From: Talinum fruticosum
Lineage: Eukaryota > Streptophyta > Magnoliopsida > Caryophyllales > Talinaceae
NCBI GenBank assembly: GCA_021018815.1
Contig: JAITYX010000084.1
Span: 2,418,001-2,482,000 of the forward strand
Length of the DNA stretch: 64,000 nt
Direction of reading: 5' to 3'
Part shown: positions 44,894 through 56,994 of the stretch, piece after piece
Position numbering within the stretch: the first letter of the stretch is position 1
How the letters are laid out: each line of letters opens with the position of its first letter
Translations under genes and position numbers: made by a program
Notes under the pieces: generated by a model
The model's input: only the letters and a program-made list of their open reading frames with translations
Told to the model about the DNA's origin: nothing
The model's database searches: none

Positions 44894-46135
44894 GACTAAT
44901 TGGAATGAAATGAAATGATGCAAATGGAATCATTTATATTGTGATGATTTTTTTGGCTAAATGCATCAATAAAAATGGACTTACTTAAAAAATAAACAGG
45001 ACTTTTGAAATAATTGACACGTCCTAATTAAGATGAGTTTGGACATTGGCTAAAATACAACAAAAGACTCAACTAACCGAGATGAATTTAAGATTGGCGA
45101 AAAATGCAACAAAAGACTTACCGAATTTGAGATAAATTTTGAATTGGCTTAAAATGCAACAAAAGTCTCACCTAATTTGAGATCAATTTTAAATTAGCTA
45201 AAAATGCAAAAAAAGATTCCACTAATTTGAGATGATTTTAGAATTGGCTAAAAATGCAACAAAAAGAGTCATTTAATTTGAGATGAATTTTGAATTTGAT
45301 AAAATGCAACAAAGATTCACCTAATTTTGAGATGAATTTAGAATTGGCTAAAAAGCAATAACAAATGCAAATATGTGAAGAAACAACACTAAAGCCTAAG
45401 ACCTACTCGAAGAAAGGAAAGGGCCCATATAACGACCCACGCCGACAGGTGGACGGGAAGTAGGTGTTGGCTATGCTCGACGGTTAGGGATCGTTCAAAA
45501 AATTAATGACTCGAGATTAGAAGGATTCGAACTAACTCAAAGAACGCAACAAATGGACCGACCTTAATAAGGAAAGGTAAATTTGGCTTATGCTAGAAAT
45601 GCACATAAAAAGAACAACTCAAGAAGATTCATTATTGTATTTTATTTTTGCACCCATGCAAGGGTTATTTAACGAACCTCAAGTGCCTAACCTAAACTAA
45701 TGGCTCACAATGAAGGTTAAATACCAAAAGCATCCACATTCATCCAAGCATGCAAATGAAAATAGGTACAACCTAGACCGTTAAGGTTTTATGGTTCATA
45801 AGGTAATTCTAGGTAGGATAAACATTGCGGCTCATAATCTTAAAATTTTGTCCCCTATGCGATGCATAGCAGGATTTAAATTCTCGGTGGCTCTTAAATA
45901 AAAGATCAAGACAACTTGCTATGAGTGAACAGTAATTACACCTCGGTGCTAAGTCGTGTGGACCCACCAAGATAATGATTCAACCTCTCCGAAAAAGGTT
46001 CTTAAGGGTGAAAGCCTAAAGGTCCCAAAAGAACAGATTATGTCCAAGGTCACCTAAATGCAAACATGTCTAATGTAAAACACAATAAAAACTCACAAAT
46101 TAGATTTTCAAGTCTCACCCTCTTAATAAGTGATC
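44894..46135 (-). mobile_element. Tat/Ogre-like 5' leader, second minus copy
   Basis: Follows the primer-binding site at 46136-46153 in the minus sense and ends at the next LTR start (44893) without any gag or pol. It includes the tandem array at 45032-45365. Non-coding throughout. Confidence 0.75.
45032..45365 (-). repeat. Tandem array, about 50-bp unit, seven copies
   Basis: Consensus on the plus strand: GATGAATTTTGAATTGGCTA then AAAATGCAACAAAAGACTCA then CCTAATTTGA. Units differ by substitutions and by one or two bases in length. Same repeat in the other two Tat leaders of the window. Confidence 0.9.
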
Positions 46136-46153
46136 TCCCTAATGGAATTGCCA
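46136..46153 (-). other. Primer-binding site, Tat/Ogre type (decayed)
   Basis: Read minus TGGCAATTCCATTAGGGA, against TAGCGACTCCACTGGGGA in minus copy 1. C-to-T-type changes, as expected from decay of methylated DNA. Confidence 0.7.
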
Positions 46154-46154
46154 T

Positions 46155-47864
46155 TGTAGGAGCCGCGAATCGTCACCGTAGGGAACCGGATCAAGTTTCC
46201 CATGACGTGTTGGCTCTCCCTTTTCTTTTGCAAGTTTAATTTTGATTTTGAAGTGAAGGTGGGTCTCTAATTAAGACGATTTTTAGAATTAGACTTCGGA
46301 AGTAGTTTTTGGTGAAGTGTGTTTGGAAATTTTTATTAATAATTTTTATTTTTGAAATTGATTTTAGGGAAGTCTTGAGATGGTATTTCATAGGAAAAAA
46401 ATTACAAAAATGAAGACTACATCCTACCACAAAGCTTCGGAACAAACAAGAAACTCTACTTGGGCCAGCGACTAAGCCCTGTTTCCGGTCGGTGTTGGTT
46501 GATGCCACCACCGACTTGAAACCGGTGCTGATTAAAGGACCGAGACCGAGAAGTCTGTCTTGGTAGTATAATTTCATCTGTCAAAGTGATCCAAAATTTC
46601 TATTTTTTACCCCGAAACGTCGAGAAGCAATTTTGATAATGAAAAGCTAAAAATGAAGGAGTCTCCAGTTAGTTTTAAGAAATAAAAACTAACAAATTAC
46701 ATAGATACTTTTCTAAAATAAGTAAAAGAAAACCAAAACTCAGAAAAGGTTCTTAAAGGGATTCCATAGACCTTAAACGAATTATTCGACGTTCAGGGCA
46801 AAGGCGTGAAACGAATAGGTACGCTCTTCATTCCACCCATCAACAAACGACCTTTACTACTCTAAATTGTGAGTTAAATCAAGGAAGAAACCGACATGAA
46901 AATTAATGAATTGAAGCACCCAACATGCTTTGAATGCAACAAATAAAGGTAACTAAAGCGACAAATAAAGAGATAAAGACATCGGAAAAAAAAATGGAAA
47001 TAATTAAAAATTACATTGGGAGGGGAGGAATTAAAAGCGATACAACTTTAAACTACAATACGGAAAGCAATTCAAAACTGAAATTAAAGTAAAACCTTTA
47101 AAACAAACTCATAAAGTGGATCCGGCGCCCTCGGGTTGACCCAGCAGATTTCGGCATTGTAACAGTGAGGAAACAAGCTCAAAGTAGAGACAAAGAAGGC
47201 CTTGTGTGTAGGTTTCGAAATGGAGATTTGAGTAGTGTGAATGGGAGATGGAGAGAAGACAGTGTGGGAGAAAGTTAAGGAAATAAATTTTCATCATAAC
47301 GGGGTTTTCCAGCTGGAAATGGTGCAACAAATGCAACAACGGAAGCTCGCTTTTTAAAGAAAAAGATTAGGTCTAAATGAAATCCTAAAAGCATCATAGT
47401 TGTCGGGTTTAGCTTGGATCGGGCTCGAAAATATTGGAATTGGATAATGTCATAAATTGGATAATCACCTAGCCTAAAATGATGTCTCTTTCATTTCCTA
47501 AAAACCAACGCTAGTTAAAACATCGTTGTATAGACATTCGGGACGTGTGTCGTGTGCAGTCTGTTAAAGAATAGTCAAATGTTGCATTTTACATAGGCGT
47601 ATCCTAACCGACATCAATTCCGATCCTAGTTAGGAGTCCAAATTGGGCTTGGTTTAGCCGAAAGAAAAGGCTGTGGGTTAATTAAAGAAAACATAGATTG
47701 ATTTTGTGGTGCTAACGGGATCTTTCTAATTATTTCGCTTCGTCGCGCCGTTTCCAGTCCATTCATGACCCGAGTTCGCAAACAGGATCGAGATTTCATC
47801 ACCGGGCTAGAAAAATAAATAAATCAAGTAAAAAGGATATGGATGATACATTTTGATATCTACA
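46155..47864 (-). mobile_element. Tat/Ogre-like LTR, minus copy 2 (1.71 kb)
   Basis: Read minus it starts TGTAGATATCAAAATGTATC at 47864 and ends CTCCTACA at 46155. It contains GAAATCTCGATCCTG near 47790, TTTATTTGTTGC runs near 46940 and CGGCTCCTACA at the end. It is without large insertions, so it gives the best estimate of LTR length for this family. Confidence 0.82.
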
Positions 47865-48504
47865 GCACTAAATCTGCTTCGACCTTCCTCGAGTCAAGTC
47901 TTGCCCCTCGGACCTAGTTTTTGTTTCTATTTGTCTAGGTTAACCATTATTTTTTTTCTTTATCTTCCTGCATTAGATGCAAAAAAATCATATTTTAGGT
48001 GATTCTAATTTTTCACATTAGCAAACAAAAAAATCTTCTCAGTTTAGGTGAGTCCATTTGTTTTGTGTTAGCCAAAAAAAAAAATTCATCTCATTTTAGG
48101 TGAATCCATTTGTTTTGCATTAGAAAAATAAAATCTAATTTTATGGTAAGTCCATTGATTGTATCTTGCATTTATTCAAACAAAAATCATCATATTCCTT
48201 TCTAGGTGGGTCTATTTTGCATAAAAAGAGAACATTCATTCCTCTAAGTCGGTCCATTTTTTCCGCTTGGCAAAAAAAAAAAATGCTTTCATTTTCCTTT
48301 TCATGATGGAGAAGCCTTTTGGAATAGGGTATGTTCGGAATCTGGGTACTAAGCGGTTAGAGTGATTGGGTAGAGAGTTGACTTCAACTAAGGTACATTC
48401 AAATCCAATGCATTCAACGCTGGTGAACTCAACATTGGTATGCTCTATATCAATTCAATTGCATCGATACGCCCCTACGAGACACTATTGAAATTAAACC
48501 CTCC
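47865..48504 (+). mobile_element. Tat/Ogre-like leader, plus strand, with tandem repeats
   Basis: 47945-48270 holds about six units of TTTAGGTGAATCCATTTG then TTTTGCATTAG-like sequence, the complement of the 45032 array and so in the same sense relative to transcription. It precedes the plus-strand gag. Its own LTR is missing; the neighbour at 47864 is an LTR in the opposite direction. Confidence 0.7.
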
Positions 48505-49370
48505 TCTAGTGGTTGATGAACCAAAAGCATCTCCTATTGTTGTCCTTAATTAATGAGTTTGCTACAAAAATGGAAGCCATAATTAAGGCGAAGGATAAAA
48601 AGATCGAATATATGTCCGAAACCCTCGACCTCATGCCCAAAACATTAAAGAATAATGTCAAGTTTGATGGGGACGAAGGAAGAAATACGATGAAGTTAAG
48701 GAAGATGAGGAAGAAAACCCTAAAACTCGATCTTACCTAGAATTAGATATGATAGAAAAGATGTTATGGGAGTTCTCTCCTTCTTAAAGCCACGACTATG
48801 ACCTCACGGGATTCACTCCAATCTTAAAAGGAAAATTGTCTCCTAAGTTCACTATGCATGTTATTAAATTTTGTGGTTTAGAAAATCGCCACTACCATGT
48901 AAGAAACTTTGTAAGAGCAATGATGTCGAAAAATCTACCGAGAAGACACATACCCCGGTCATTATTCCATGGACGTTTGATAAAGACATCGGGAAGTGGT
49001 ACAATGTTATTAACCCACATTAGGTCACACAGTAGACAATTCCTGACAACAAGCTCTTACCTTAGTACTAATCTACATGTCATTTTTCATGACTTAGAAC
49101 CGATCAAATAGGAAGTAAAGGAAGGCTTCATAGTCTTCCTCACTCGTTAGAGGGAAAAAGCTGGCCACATAGTAGATACATACACCTCCCGACAAGGATC
49201 AAGGCTCATTATCAAGAATCTCCAACCCACCAACAACCAACATTTTAAGTTTTCACCTTTCATGAGCTTCACTACCCTTAAAGATGCTAGTATGTTAATT
49301 AAGGAAGAGTTGTCTAGAGCAAGGACAAAAGGCGATGCTAGTTATAGAAGTAGCCACCATAAAAAAGATA
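48505..49370 (+). pseudogene. Tat/Ogre-like gag, first part
   Basis: 48513-48740 gives a helical Lys/Glu-rich N-terminus (NEFATKMEAIIKAKDKKIEY). 48836-49111 has SPKFTMHVIKFCGLENRHYH then VRNFVRAM, like the capsid start PKFxMPxFxKYDG of this lineage. 49130-49340 gives the end of capsid (KNLQPTNNQHFKF, MSFTTLKDASMLIKEELSRA). Gag builds the particle. Stops occur at 49109 and elsewhere. It is cut at 49371 by a fragment of another element. Confidence 0.7.
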
Positions 49371-49716
49371 AATTGCCTACTTTTTGCTATTACCTTTTGT
49401 TCTTCACAATTGATTTTGCTCCGAATTTTGACAACCAATCCATTCCTAAAATATTGGTTGCAAAATCCTCCCGTGCTATAGTCAACGAAAGTTCCTTATA
49501 AGAAAATGGACACTCTGTCACTTGGCTATTAAGTAAACTAATTTGATATTTGGTCAAGGTTTTGTGTTCTTCTAAATTGAGTTGAGATACGACGTGAGTT
49601 GATAAAAATGAGTGCGAAGCTTCAAAATCAAATAATGCATAAATTGGCTTCGAATTTAAATAGAGAGCTCCAGAACCTACCTTACTCAAAGCGATTGCAT
49701 CTGGTTTGTTCCTAAA
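49371..49716 (-). pseudogene. Tekay-like protease fragment inserted in Tat gag
   Basis: The open frame 49689-49390 reads SGALYLNSKPIYALFDFEAS then HSFLSTHVVSQLNLEEHKTL and ILGMDWLSKFGAK, the protease of a Tekay/Del chromovirus. The catalytic DSGA has become DFEA. It is a nearly collinear copy of 53327-53705 with a short deletion before ILGMDWL. Only this domain is present, with no LTR ends. Confidence 0.8.
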
Positions 49717-50290
49717 TCAATACTCCTATAAAACAGTGACGAAATACTCCTATAACACTAATTTTCCATTCACTCTTAGAGAGTCCGAATTAATAAAACA
49801 AGGTGAGAAGGAAAGCTACACAGACTTCCTCACTAGATGGAGAGCAAAGGCTACCCACATGGTAGACCGACCCTTCGAGAAAGACCAAGTCACAATCATT
49901 GTGAAAAACCTTCAGCGTAATTGCAATCAACATCTCAAGTGTTTTGCAATGATGAACTTCTCAACCCTTAGAGATGTTGGCTTGCTAATAGAAGAAGAGT
50001 TGTCCACCACGACCACAAAAGTCGCGATAGCGTATAGAGGTAATTATCACTCCAAAGATAAGAAAACCTTCAATATAGGAAATACTAGCGGGGATGTAGA
50101 TGTCCATGCTCTCAACGGATATACTGACTACACTCCTATTAATACTACCTATACTCAAGCCCTTAACTGTCTCTTGGCTAAGGAAAGAGATAATTGCGAC
50201 CCATTAGAGCAAAATCGAAACCGCGAAACAATCCAAAAACTAGATGCAGGAAAATTTTATAAGTACCATTGTGCATGAGGACATGACATT
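49717..50290 (+). pseudogene. Tat/Ogre-like gag, second part
   Basis: The 190-codon open frame 49706-50278 carries GEKESYTDFLTRWRAKATHM, KNLQRNCNQHLKCFAMMNFS and LLIEEELSTTTTK, the capsid C-terminal half. It ends KFYKYHCA where the minus copy keeps CKYHHTQGH, so the first knuckle Cys is now Tyr. The capsid segment partly repeats that of 49130-49340, so two gag copies may be joined here. Confidence 0.72.
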
Positions 50291-51205
50291 GAACAGTTGG
50301 ACATTTAAGAACAAACTAGAAAGAATGTTTCGAAATGGCTAACTCCCTTTACCTAAGGCTGCCCAAAAATCAAGTAACAAATAAAATCCTTTTATTAGTA
50401 CCTAGGCTATTTTCACTAAACCCACTTCATGATAGTGGGACCCGTCCGCCTTCATCCAAGATGTTGATGAGTCAAAACCACTTCTTAGCTTGCCTATTTT
50501 AGATCCAAGAGTCAATGGTCCGTAGGTAATTGATAAAGAGGATGTCCGTGAAAGTAGAAGTAACGGTAATGACAATGACGACAACTTCTAGGGCAAACCA
50601 CCCTTATAAAAAGAAGTCTTTTAGGTAGAACCTAAAGGTCCGAGTAATCCAATTCCTTACTTGATCCGGACGACACAATGCACCCTTGGGTCTACAACGG
50701 ACTCAAGAAGCCCCAAAAGAGCCTAAAGCTACTAAAGAAGAAGACTCCTTCCTTAAACAACTTCGAAATTAAAGGTCGATATCTCAATCCGGCAACTCAT
50801 ATCCGCTTCCCGAAACATAATTAGGCTTTGATTGACACACTTAATAAGATCGAGGTCTCTCCTGAAACCACGCCGGAGGAAGTAGTAGGATTGGTTACCA
50901 GTGGGGATGGAACTATTACCTTTGATCAAAAAGATCTCTCGAAAGAAGGTGTTTCACACAATAATGCCCTCTATTTAACTATAACTTTCATTAACAAGTT
51001 TGTTCCCTTAACTTTGGTAGATAATGGATCAGTAGTGAGTGTTTAGCCCTAGAGAACTACAAGAAGTCTAAGAATTAGAGAGCAACAAGTGTCTAAATAG
51101 AATGTCATCTTCGAGCTTACGATAATTCTAAGAGAATTACTTTGGGAACAGTGACCTTGCCAATTAATATAGGGCCAGTAGAAAGGAACATCGAATTCTA
51201 AGTCC
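50291..51205 (+). pseudogene. Tat/Ogre-like gag-protease linker and protease
   Basis: 50828-51046 reads EVSPETTPEEVVGLVTSGDG, TITFDQKDLSKEGVSHNNAL and PLTLVDNGSVVSV with the protease Asp. After a stop the domain goes on as RAYDNSKRITLGTVTLPINI and GPVERNIEF up to about 51200, where a minus-strand integrase begins. It would cut the polyprotein in an intact element. Linker 50291-50827 is low in motifs. Confidence 0.75.
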
Positions 51206-51870
51206 ATTAATTGGTATATATCTTTGTGTATTCCATGAAGTTTGACAATCTGCTTTAAGTACAATTGAGCTAATTTGTCCACACTCCAACTATCATTATT
51301 TGGTATGAAATGTGCGGACTTTGTAGGATGGTCAACTATCATCCAAATAGCATTTTTTCTAGTGGTAGATGGAGGGAGTCCCAGAATGAATTCTATAGAT
51401 ATAGAATCCCATTTCCAAGTTGGAATCTCCAAGGGCCTTACCTTGCCTATAGGGCGTTAATGTTCTGCTTTCACCCTTTGACATGTAAGACACCTATCTA
51501 CTTATCTTGCAACTTCTTATTTCTTATTGTTCCTTCAGGATGTACAGAATATAAAGTCATGTGAGCCTCATCTAAAATCTTCTTTTTAATCTCCTCCTGG
51601 TCGGTACACACAAATGATTTTGAAACCTCGTAGTCACATCCTCGTGTACGATGAATCCTTACCTTTATTGATATTATGCTGAATCCTCACCAACTTCTCA
51701 TCTTTCTTCTGTCCTATTTTGATTTCATCCACAATTAACGGTTTAACTTCCCAAATGTTTAGCAGCCATTTGTCTCCTTGGTGTCTAATGATCTCAATTC
51801 CCGCCCCTTGTAACTCCCGAATAAGGATTGGTTGGGTGATAATCGGGGCATTCATGCTATCGTTGAGACT
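51206..51870 (-). pseudogene. Tekay-like integrase fragment
   Basis: 51432-51206 reads MEIPTWKWDSISIEFILGLP then SAHFIPNNDSWSVDKLAQLY and KLHGIHKDIY: the core start, with Glu for the first catalytic Asp (IEFI for MDFV). It stops before the second Asp. 51855-51634 is the segment before the zinc finger (QPILIRELQGAGIEIIRHQG). The zinc finger region between them is broken. Confidence 0.78.
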
Positions 51871-53130
51871 TTCTACTTAAAGCGTCGGCTATGATGTTGG
51901 CATTACCCGGATGGTATTAAATTTCTAAGTCATAATCATTTAGTAATTGCAACCATCTCATTCGCTCAAATTAAGCTCCTTCGAGTGAACAAGTACTTCA
52001 AACTTTGATGATCGGTATATATCTTACAAGACACTCCGTATAAATAATGTCTTCAAATTTTCATAGCAAATACAAGCTGCAGCCAGTTCCAAATCATGAG
52101 TAGGGTAATTTCTTTCATACGGTTTTAACTACTGAGAAGCATAGGCTACAACTTTACCATCTTCCATTAATACACATCCTAATCCGTTCTTGAAAGCATC
52201 ACTATAGATGGTATATTCCTTGCCTTCTTCATGGAGGGTCAGTACTAGGGCAGTAGTTAACTTGTCTTTTAAGGTTTGAAATGCTTTTTCACACTCATCG
52301 GACCACTCAAACTTGGTGGTTTTCTTTAAGAGGTTAGTCATAGGCTTGGCCAATTTTGAAAAGCCCTGTATAAATTCTTCGATAATTTCTGCCTAACTCT
52401 AGAAAACTTCTCACCTCAGTAAGATTAGTTGGTCTAGGCCATTTGGTAACTACTTGTATCTTGTGTAGGTCTACCTTTATCCCATCTTTGGATACCACAT
52501 GACCCAAAAATGGCACTTCATTCAACCAGAACTCACACTTTTGTAACTTCGCATATAATTGGTGCTCTCTTAAGACTTGCAAACTATTTTCAAATGATGG
52601 ACATGTTTCTTCTTATTCTTTGAATATATCAATATTTCATCAATGAAAACTACAACAAATTTGTTCGAGATAAGGTTTGAAAATCCTATTCATTAGATCC
52701 ATGAACTTGGTATGTGCATTGGTTAACCCAAAAGGCATGACGAGTAAACTCATAATGGCCATACCTAGTTCAAAATGCGGTTTTGGGTATGTCTTCACAC
52801 CTTATCCTATGTTGGTGTTATCCAAACCTTAAGTTTATTTTTAAAAATACTTCAGCACCTTCTAACTAATCGAATAAATCATCGAGTCCAGGGTAGAGGA
52901 TATTTATGTATTATAGTAAGCTTATTCAACTCCCTATAATCAATGCATAACCCCAAGGGGCCATCCTTTTTCTTCACAAATAACACTCGGTGCTCCCTAA
53001 GGGAAGTACTCGATTGAATAGATCCTTTCCCCATAAGTTCTTCCAATTAACTTTTCAATTCTTTCAACTCCGTTGGGGCCATTCTATAGGATATAATTGT
53101 ACTTCAAAATCTACTTCTCTTTAAGGCGGC
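51871..53130 (-). pseudogene. Tekay-like reverse transcriptase and RNase H, broken
   Basis: Minus-strand pieces in order: RT fingers/palm traces 53110-52680, FIDEILIY near 52645-52625 (catalytic FIDD with Glu for the second Asp), [20 protein letters not shown] (52582-52470), [20 protein letters not shown] and [14 protein letters not shown] (52353-52130), and [10 protein letters not shown] (52110-52080). Domain order is that of Ty3/gypsy. Several frameshifts. Sequence close to the plus-strand element at 61.5-63.1 kb. Confidence 0.85.
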
Positions 53131-53710
53131 AATTCCAAAGTTCCTTACGGAAAACATCAAGGAATTCACTTTTCACCGGAATATCCTCGAGTCTCAGTTC
53201 TTCCTCTTTCTCTTCAATACACCAATAACCTTGACATCCCTTTTTAAAAGTTTTGTTGCATTCGCCAAAGATATGAGGGAACACTTCATTTTATTTTCAT
53301 CTCCAGAAAAACATACATTTCCTCCTTGCCTACTTTTTACTATTACCTTTTGTTCTTCACAATTGATTTTGGCACCAAATTTTGACAACTAATCCATTCC
53401 TAAAATTCCTTCAAGATTAACTAGATCAAACTGGATAAGATTGGTTAGAAAATCCTACCCGGCTATAGTCAACGGATCTTCCTTATAAGAAAATGGACAG
53501 AGTGTATCACTTGGCCATTAGGTAAACTGATATGATATTTGATCAAGGTTTTGTGTTCTTCTAAATTGAGTTAAGATACAACGTGAGATGACACAAATGA
53601 GTGTGAAGCTCCAGAATAAATCTATAAATTAGCTTCAAATTTAAAAAGAGAGTTCCATAAACTATCGTACTCGGAGCGGTTGCATCTTCTTTGTTCATAA
53701 CATACATGAA
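53131..53710 (-). pseudogene. Tekay-like protease and linker, broken
   Basis: 53388-53194 gives MSKFGAKINCEEQKVIVKSR and an RT-proximal linker. 53700-53400 gives the protease with LNLEEHKTLIKYHI-like and CPFSYKED-like text. The active site is disrupted near 53610. Gag is missing: at about 53715 the text changes to a copia-like repeat. Confidence 0.75.
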
Positions 53711-53724
53711 GACTCAAGTATAAT

Positions 53725-54172
53725 TCCTATCTCTCTTAAGTTTTGATTCCAAGTCATTCCGAGCACTATAGAAACTCTTATCTAAGTTTTCATTTTGTTT
53801 TGACTCGACACGGAAAGTGTCTTATTGCATATATTCTACACTCGGTGTTTCGACTCACTCAAACATCACTCATAACTATCGCATACTCAAATAATTTCTC
53901 TAACACTCTTATTCCGAGCATCGACTGTGTATTTCAATGCAAAGAGAATTACAACGTTAATTCTTTATTCTAATTCAGTTTATTTCCCTAAGAATTATTT
54001 GACCGGATCAAGTTGTTATACTCGAAACTTTACTCTCTCTACATGATCATCCTTAGGATTGACTCAGATAGAATTTGAGTATATTGAATATTAGACTCAG
54101 AAAATTCCATTCTTTTAGGCTAAAGATAATTAAGTATTTAATTATTCTAATTTAATTATTATCTCGTGCCTA
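53725..54172 (+). mobile_element. Copia-like repeat, 5' portion, split by a gypsy LTR
   Basis: Matches 42850-43285 in order. It stops at GTGCCTA exactly where TGTAACAACCC begins. The uninterrupted copy reads ATGCCTAATC at 43279-43288, so this is the target of the LTR at 54173. Confidence 0.75.
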
Positions 54173-56790
54173 TGTAACAACCCGACCCTAAATCACATTA
54201 TTTATCTTATTAATTACAAGATTTATATAATTGAGCGCGTGCACTTCAATTCCACATTTGAATTATTTTTATGTGTATGATATGTGGCTAAGACGACGAA
54301 GTGGCCTCCAATGAAATTTCATAATAATGATTGTAAATTTATGCATATGTCTAAAAATTATATTAATATATGATACGCATAAATGTGAAGGTACATATTT
54401 ATAAGGCCATTAAAGATTATATCTTAAAGGAATGGTTATATTTAATAATGAATTGTATAATTTATATGCAATACTATTTAAATGAAATAAAATAGGAATG
54501 AAATAACAATATATATAAAAAAAAAACCCAAACAAATCGGAATGTGCTAGAGATAACTGGAAACAAAGGGAAAAAAATTATTAAATTAAAGCCGATAAAA
54601 GTATCAACTTCAAATTAAATCGGGCACATTCAATCTTCATTCCTTCACCTCTCTCTCGCTTGTGCCCCGCGTCCCTGTCCCTGCCTCCTCCAGCCCACTA
54701 TGCCCCTCCCTCACAGCCGCCTCCATCGTCGGCCATCAGCCACCAACGCCGGTTAGAAAGCCAACGCCGGCTTTCTCCCTCTCTCTCTGTCGCTCTCGCT
54801 CCCTCCCTCTCGCTCTCTTCCTCGCCCTGCTAGGGCCCACTCCCGGTCAGCCACCAGCCGCAGCTCAGCCACCTGGAGTCGAGCCGGTGCTTCGCGGTAG
54901 CCGCCGGTGCTTCACGGTAGCCGCCACCGCTCCTTCTTATCCTTGGTTTCCATTCCTTGGGTTTTGAAGGTAAAACCCTAAACTCTAGTTTATCTCCCTT
55001 CATTATTTACCTCTTAATTGTAGTTGTTAATTGAATTATATTGTTTTAGAAAGATGTCATGACATGAATTTAAAAGTTGAATTGGAAAAAAAATTTCGGT
55101 TATTGAGGATGATTGTGAATTGGTGTCCTTAGTGGAATGAATTATTGTGGGAGTGAATGAATGTAATTGCACTTGTGGAACTGTAATTTGGTGAAGTGAA
55201 TTGGGAATGTTTTAATGTAAACTTTGAGTAAAAATTGCTGGTTTTATTGCACTTTGGGATTGAATATATTTGAGTAAAAGAAAGAGAATGTGTATATAGA
55301 GATTGGAGTTGGATAATAAGTAGAGTTGAATGTATATAAAACTTTGAGAAATTTAGTGTACTTAATTGTGTATGTAGATGTGGATTTTGTTGAGAAAAAC
55401 ATGCATACAAGATTGAATTAGTGTGTTTTGATGTATGTGGAATTTTAGTAAATTAGTTAATTTGTGGAGTAAATCGATTAATTTGTGGAATAGATGATAA
55501 GATGAGGTGAAAGGTGACTTAAGGTGAGGATTGAACGTAAGATTTTGGTTTGATATAATTAATTGAGATAATAATAATAATAATAGTAATAATAATAATA
55601 ATATTAGTTGGAGTCATACTTTTGTATGTTAAACAAGTGGTAATATCTAAAGTATAAGTAAAATTTCAAAATGAGAATATCCTCGATCCAAGTAATCAAC
55701 AAATCAAATTCACGAAAAATCAACGAATCTAGTTTAACCGATTCTTATGAAGTAAGTCATTAGCATTACGCGAAGTTAATTACCAATGGTATTGCAATGA
55801 AACTAAATTTAAACATTACTAATAATAAAGACATATTTGAAACAGCAACGAGGCCACTCTTGTCGTCGACAAGCCGCTAAATCAATATTTCATAAAGGGG
55901 AGAAACAAATATTTCCAGTCCAAGTACGTTCATTGCCTGTACCCTTTGAAAATTCACATATTTCAGCAAATCTCAACATTTCTTACATAAATAACTAATA
56001 ATGAATCATTTACAAGCCAAGTTTTGTCACCTAATTAAATGGTCCCCGCTCAATTATCAATTATCGGGGCTTATACCCTTCAATTCCACCCGTGCGGCTT
56101 CAACTCGGGTTCTCGGTCGGCCGGGAGGTGTGCACCTTATTTAAAGATCGTATCAATTATACAAGGGGTTCCACTTTCGAGATAATAACCGGCAACAAGT
56201 TTTACTCATATTTTCTCCCCCGATTTCAAACTAAAATGAATTGAAATGTGCGCGCTCAATTAAAATGTTTTTGAAGCAGTTTTACAGTGTAGGAATGTAT
56301 GTATTGAGTTTCGACTCATTCTTCGAAATATTTTACTATTTTTGTTTTTAGGAAAAACGTATGTGGGCAGTCCATTGCATAAAGAAATCTTATGGAAGCA
56401 AGACTTACCTGGACAAACCGTTATCACTTATCTATGATGGGTATAGAAGCTCATAGTGATTTAGTCTTGGGTTTGCCCTTGGAAGGTATTACATATGGCG
56501 TATTTTCGGATAGACAATTGCAGGGGCTTGTATAATATATAAAATGTCTCGTAAATGTATGTTGGGAGTTGGTTTAATCATGTGGTATGGTTTAACTCGT
56601 GGGACATAAATATTTACTCCTATCATATAAGTGTAAGTGATTGACACAAGCTTTCTTATATGCATTCTATTTTAAGTCTGGTACTATTTCTAGGACGGCG
56701 GTAACGTCTTCGGTCGTTAACTTCCGCTGCGACCATACTTCATACCCTCTAATAAGGGGATAATTATGTAATGGTGATCGGGGCGTTACG
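54173..56790 (+). mobile_element. Tekay-like 5' LTR (2.62 kb)
   Basis: TGTAACAACCCGACCC start, GGGGCGTTACG end, Met-type primer-binding site four bases on. A CT-rich, GC-rich block lies at 54640-54980, and an AT-rich body follows. The candidate left target-site base group is GCCTA (54168-54172). Its relatives are the fragments at 4305-5935 and 17071-17229. No coding function. Confidence 0.85.
55568..55604. repeat. (ATA)n microsatellite in the LTR
   Basis: About twelve AAT/ATA triplets with one G interruption. Confidence 0.9.
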
Positions 56791-56793
56791 AGT

Positions 56794-56806
56794 TGCGGTA
56801 TCGAGC
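56794..56806 (+). other. Primer-binding site, initiator-Met tRNA type
   Basis: TGCGGTATCGAGC, a decayed TGGTATCAGAGC, just after the LTR end. Confidence 0.65.
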
Positions 56807-56994
56807 TAGGTTCAAAAATCACTTGTGAGCAATAGGGTTCTAAGGTGTCATGATTTGAACCTTAGGAAAATCACGTGGCTATTATTTCCTTAAGTTGTCG
56901 TTTTGGGATTTGTGTATATAGTGTAGTTAATGTTGGGTTGGTGTATATACTTTTGCGTATGCGGGTATAAATGATGTACGTAATGACTTAAGTT

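Noticed and set aside
45032..45365. Regular 50-bp repeats as a CRISPR-like array
   Set aside because: Units are contiguous and degenerate along their whole length with no unique spacers. The host is a plant and the array is in a retrotransposon leader.
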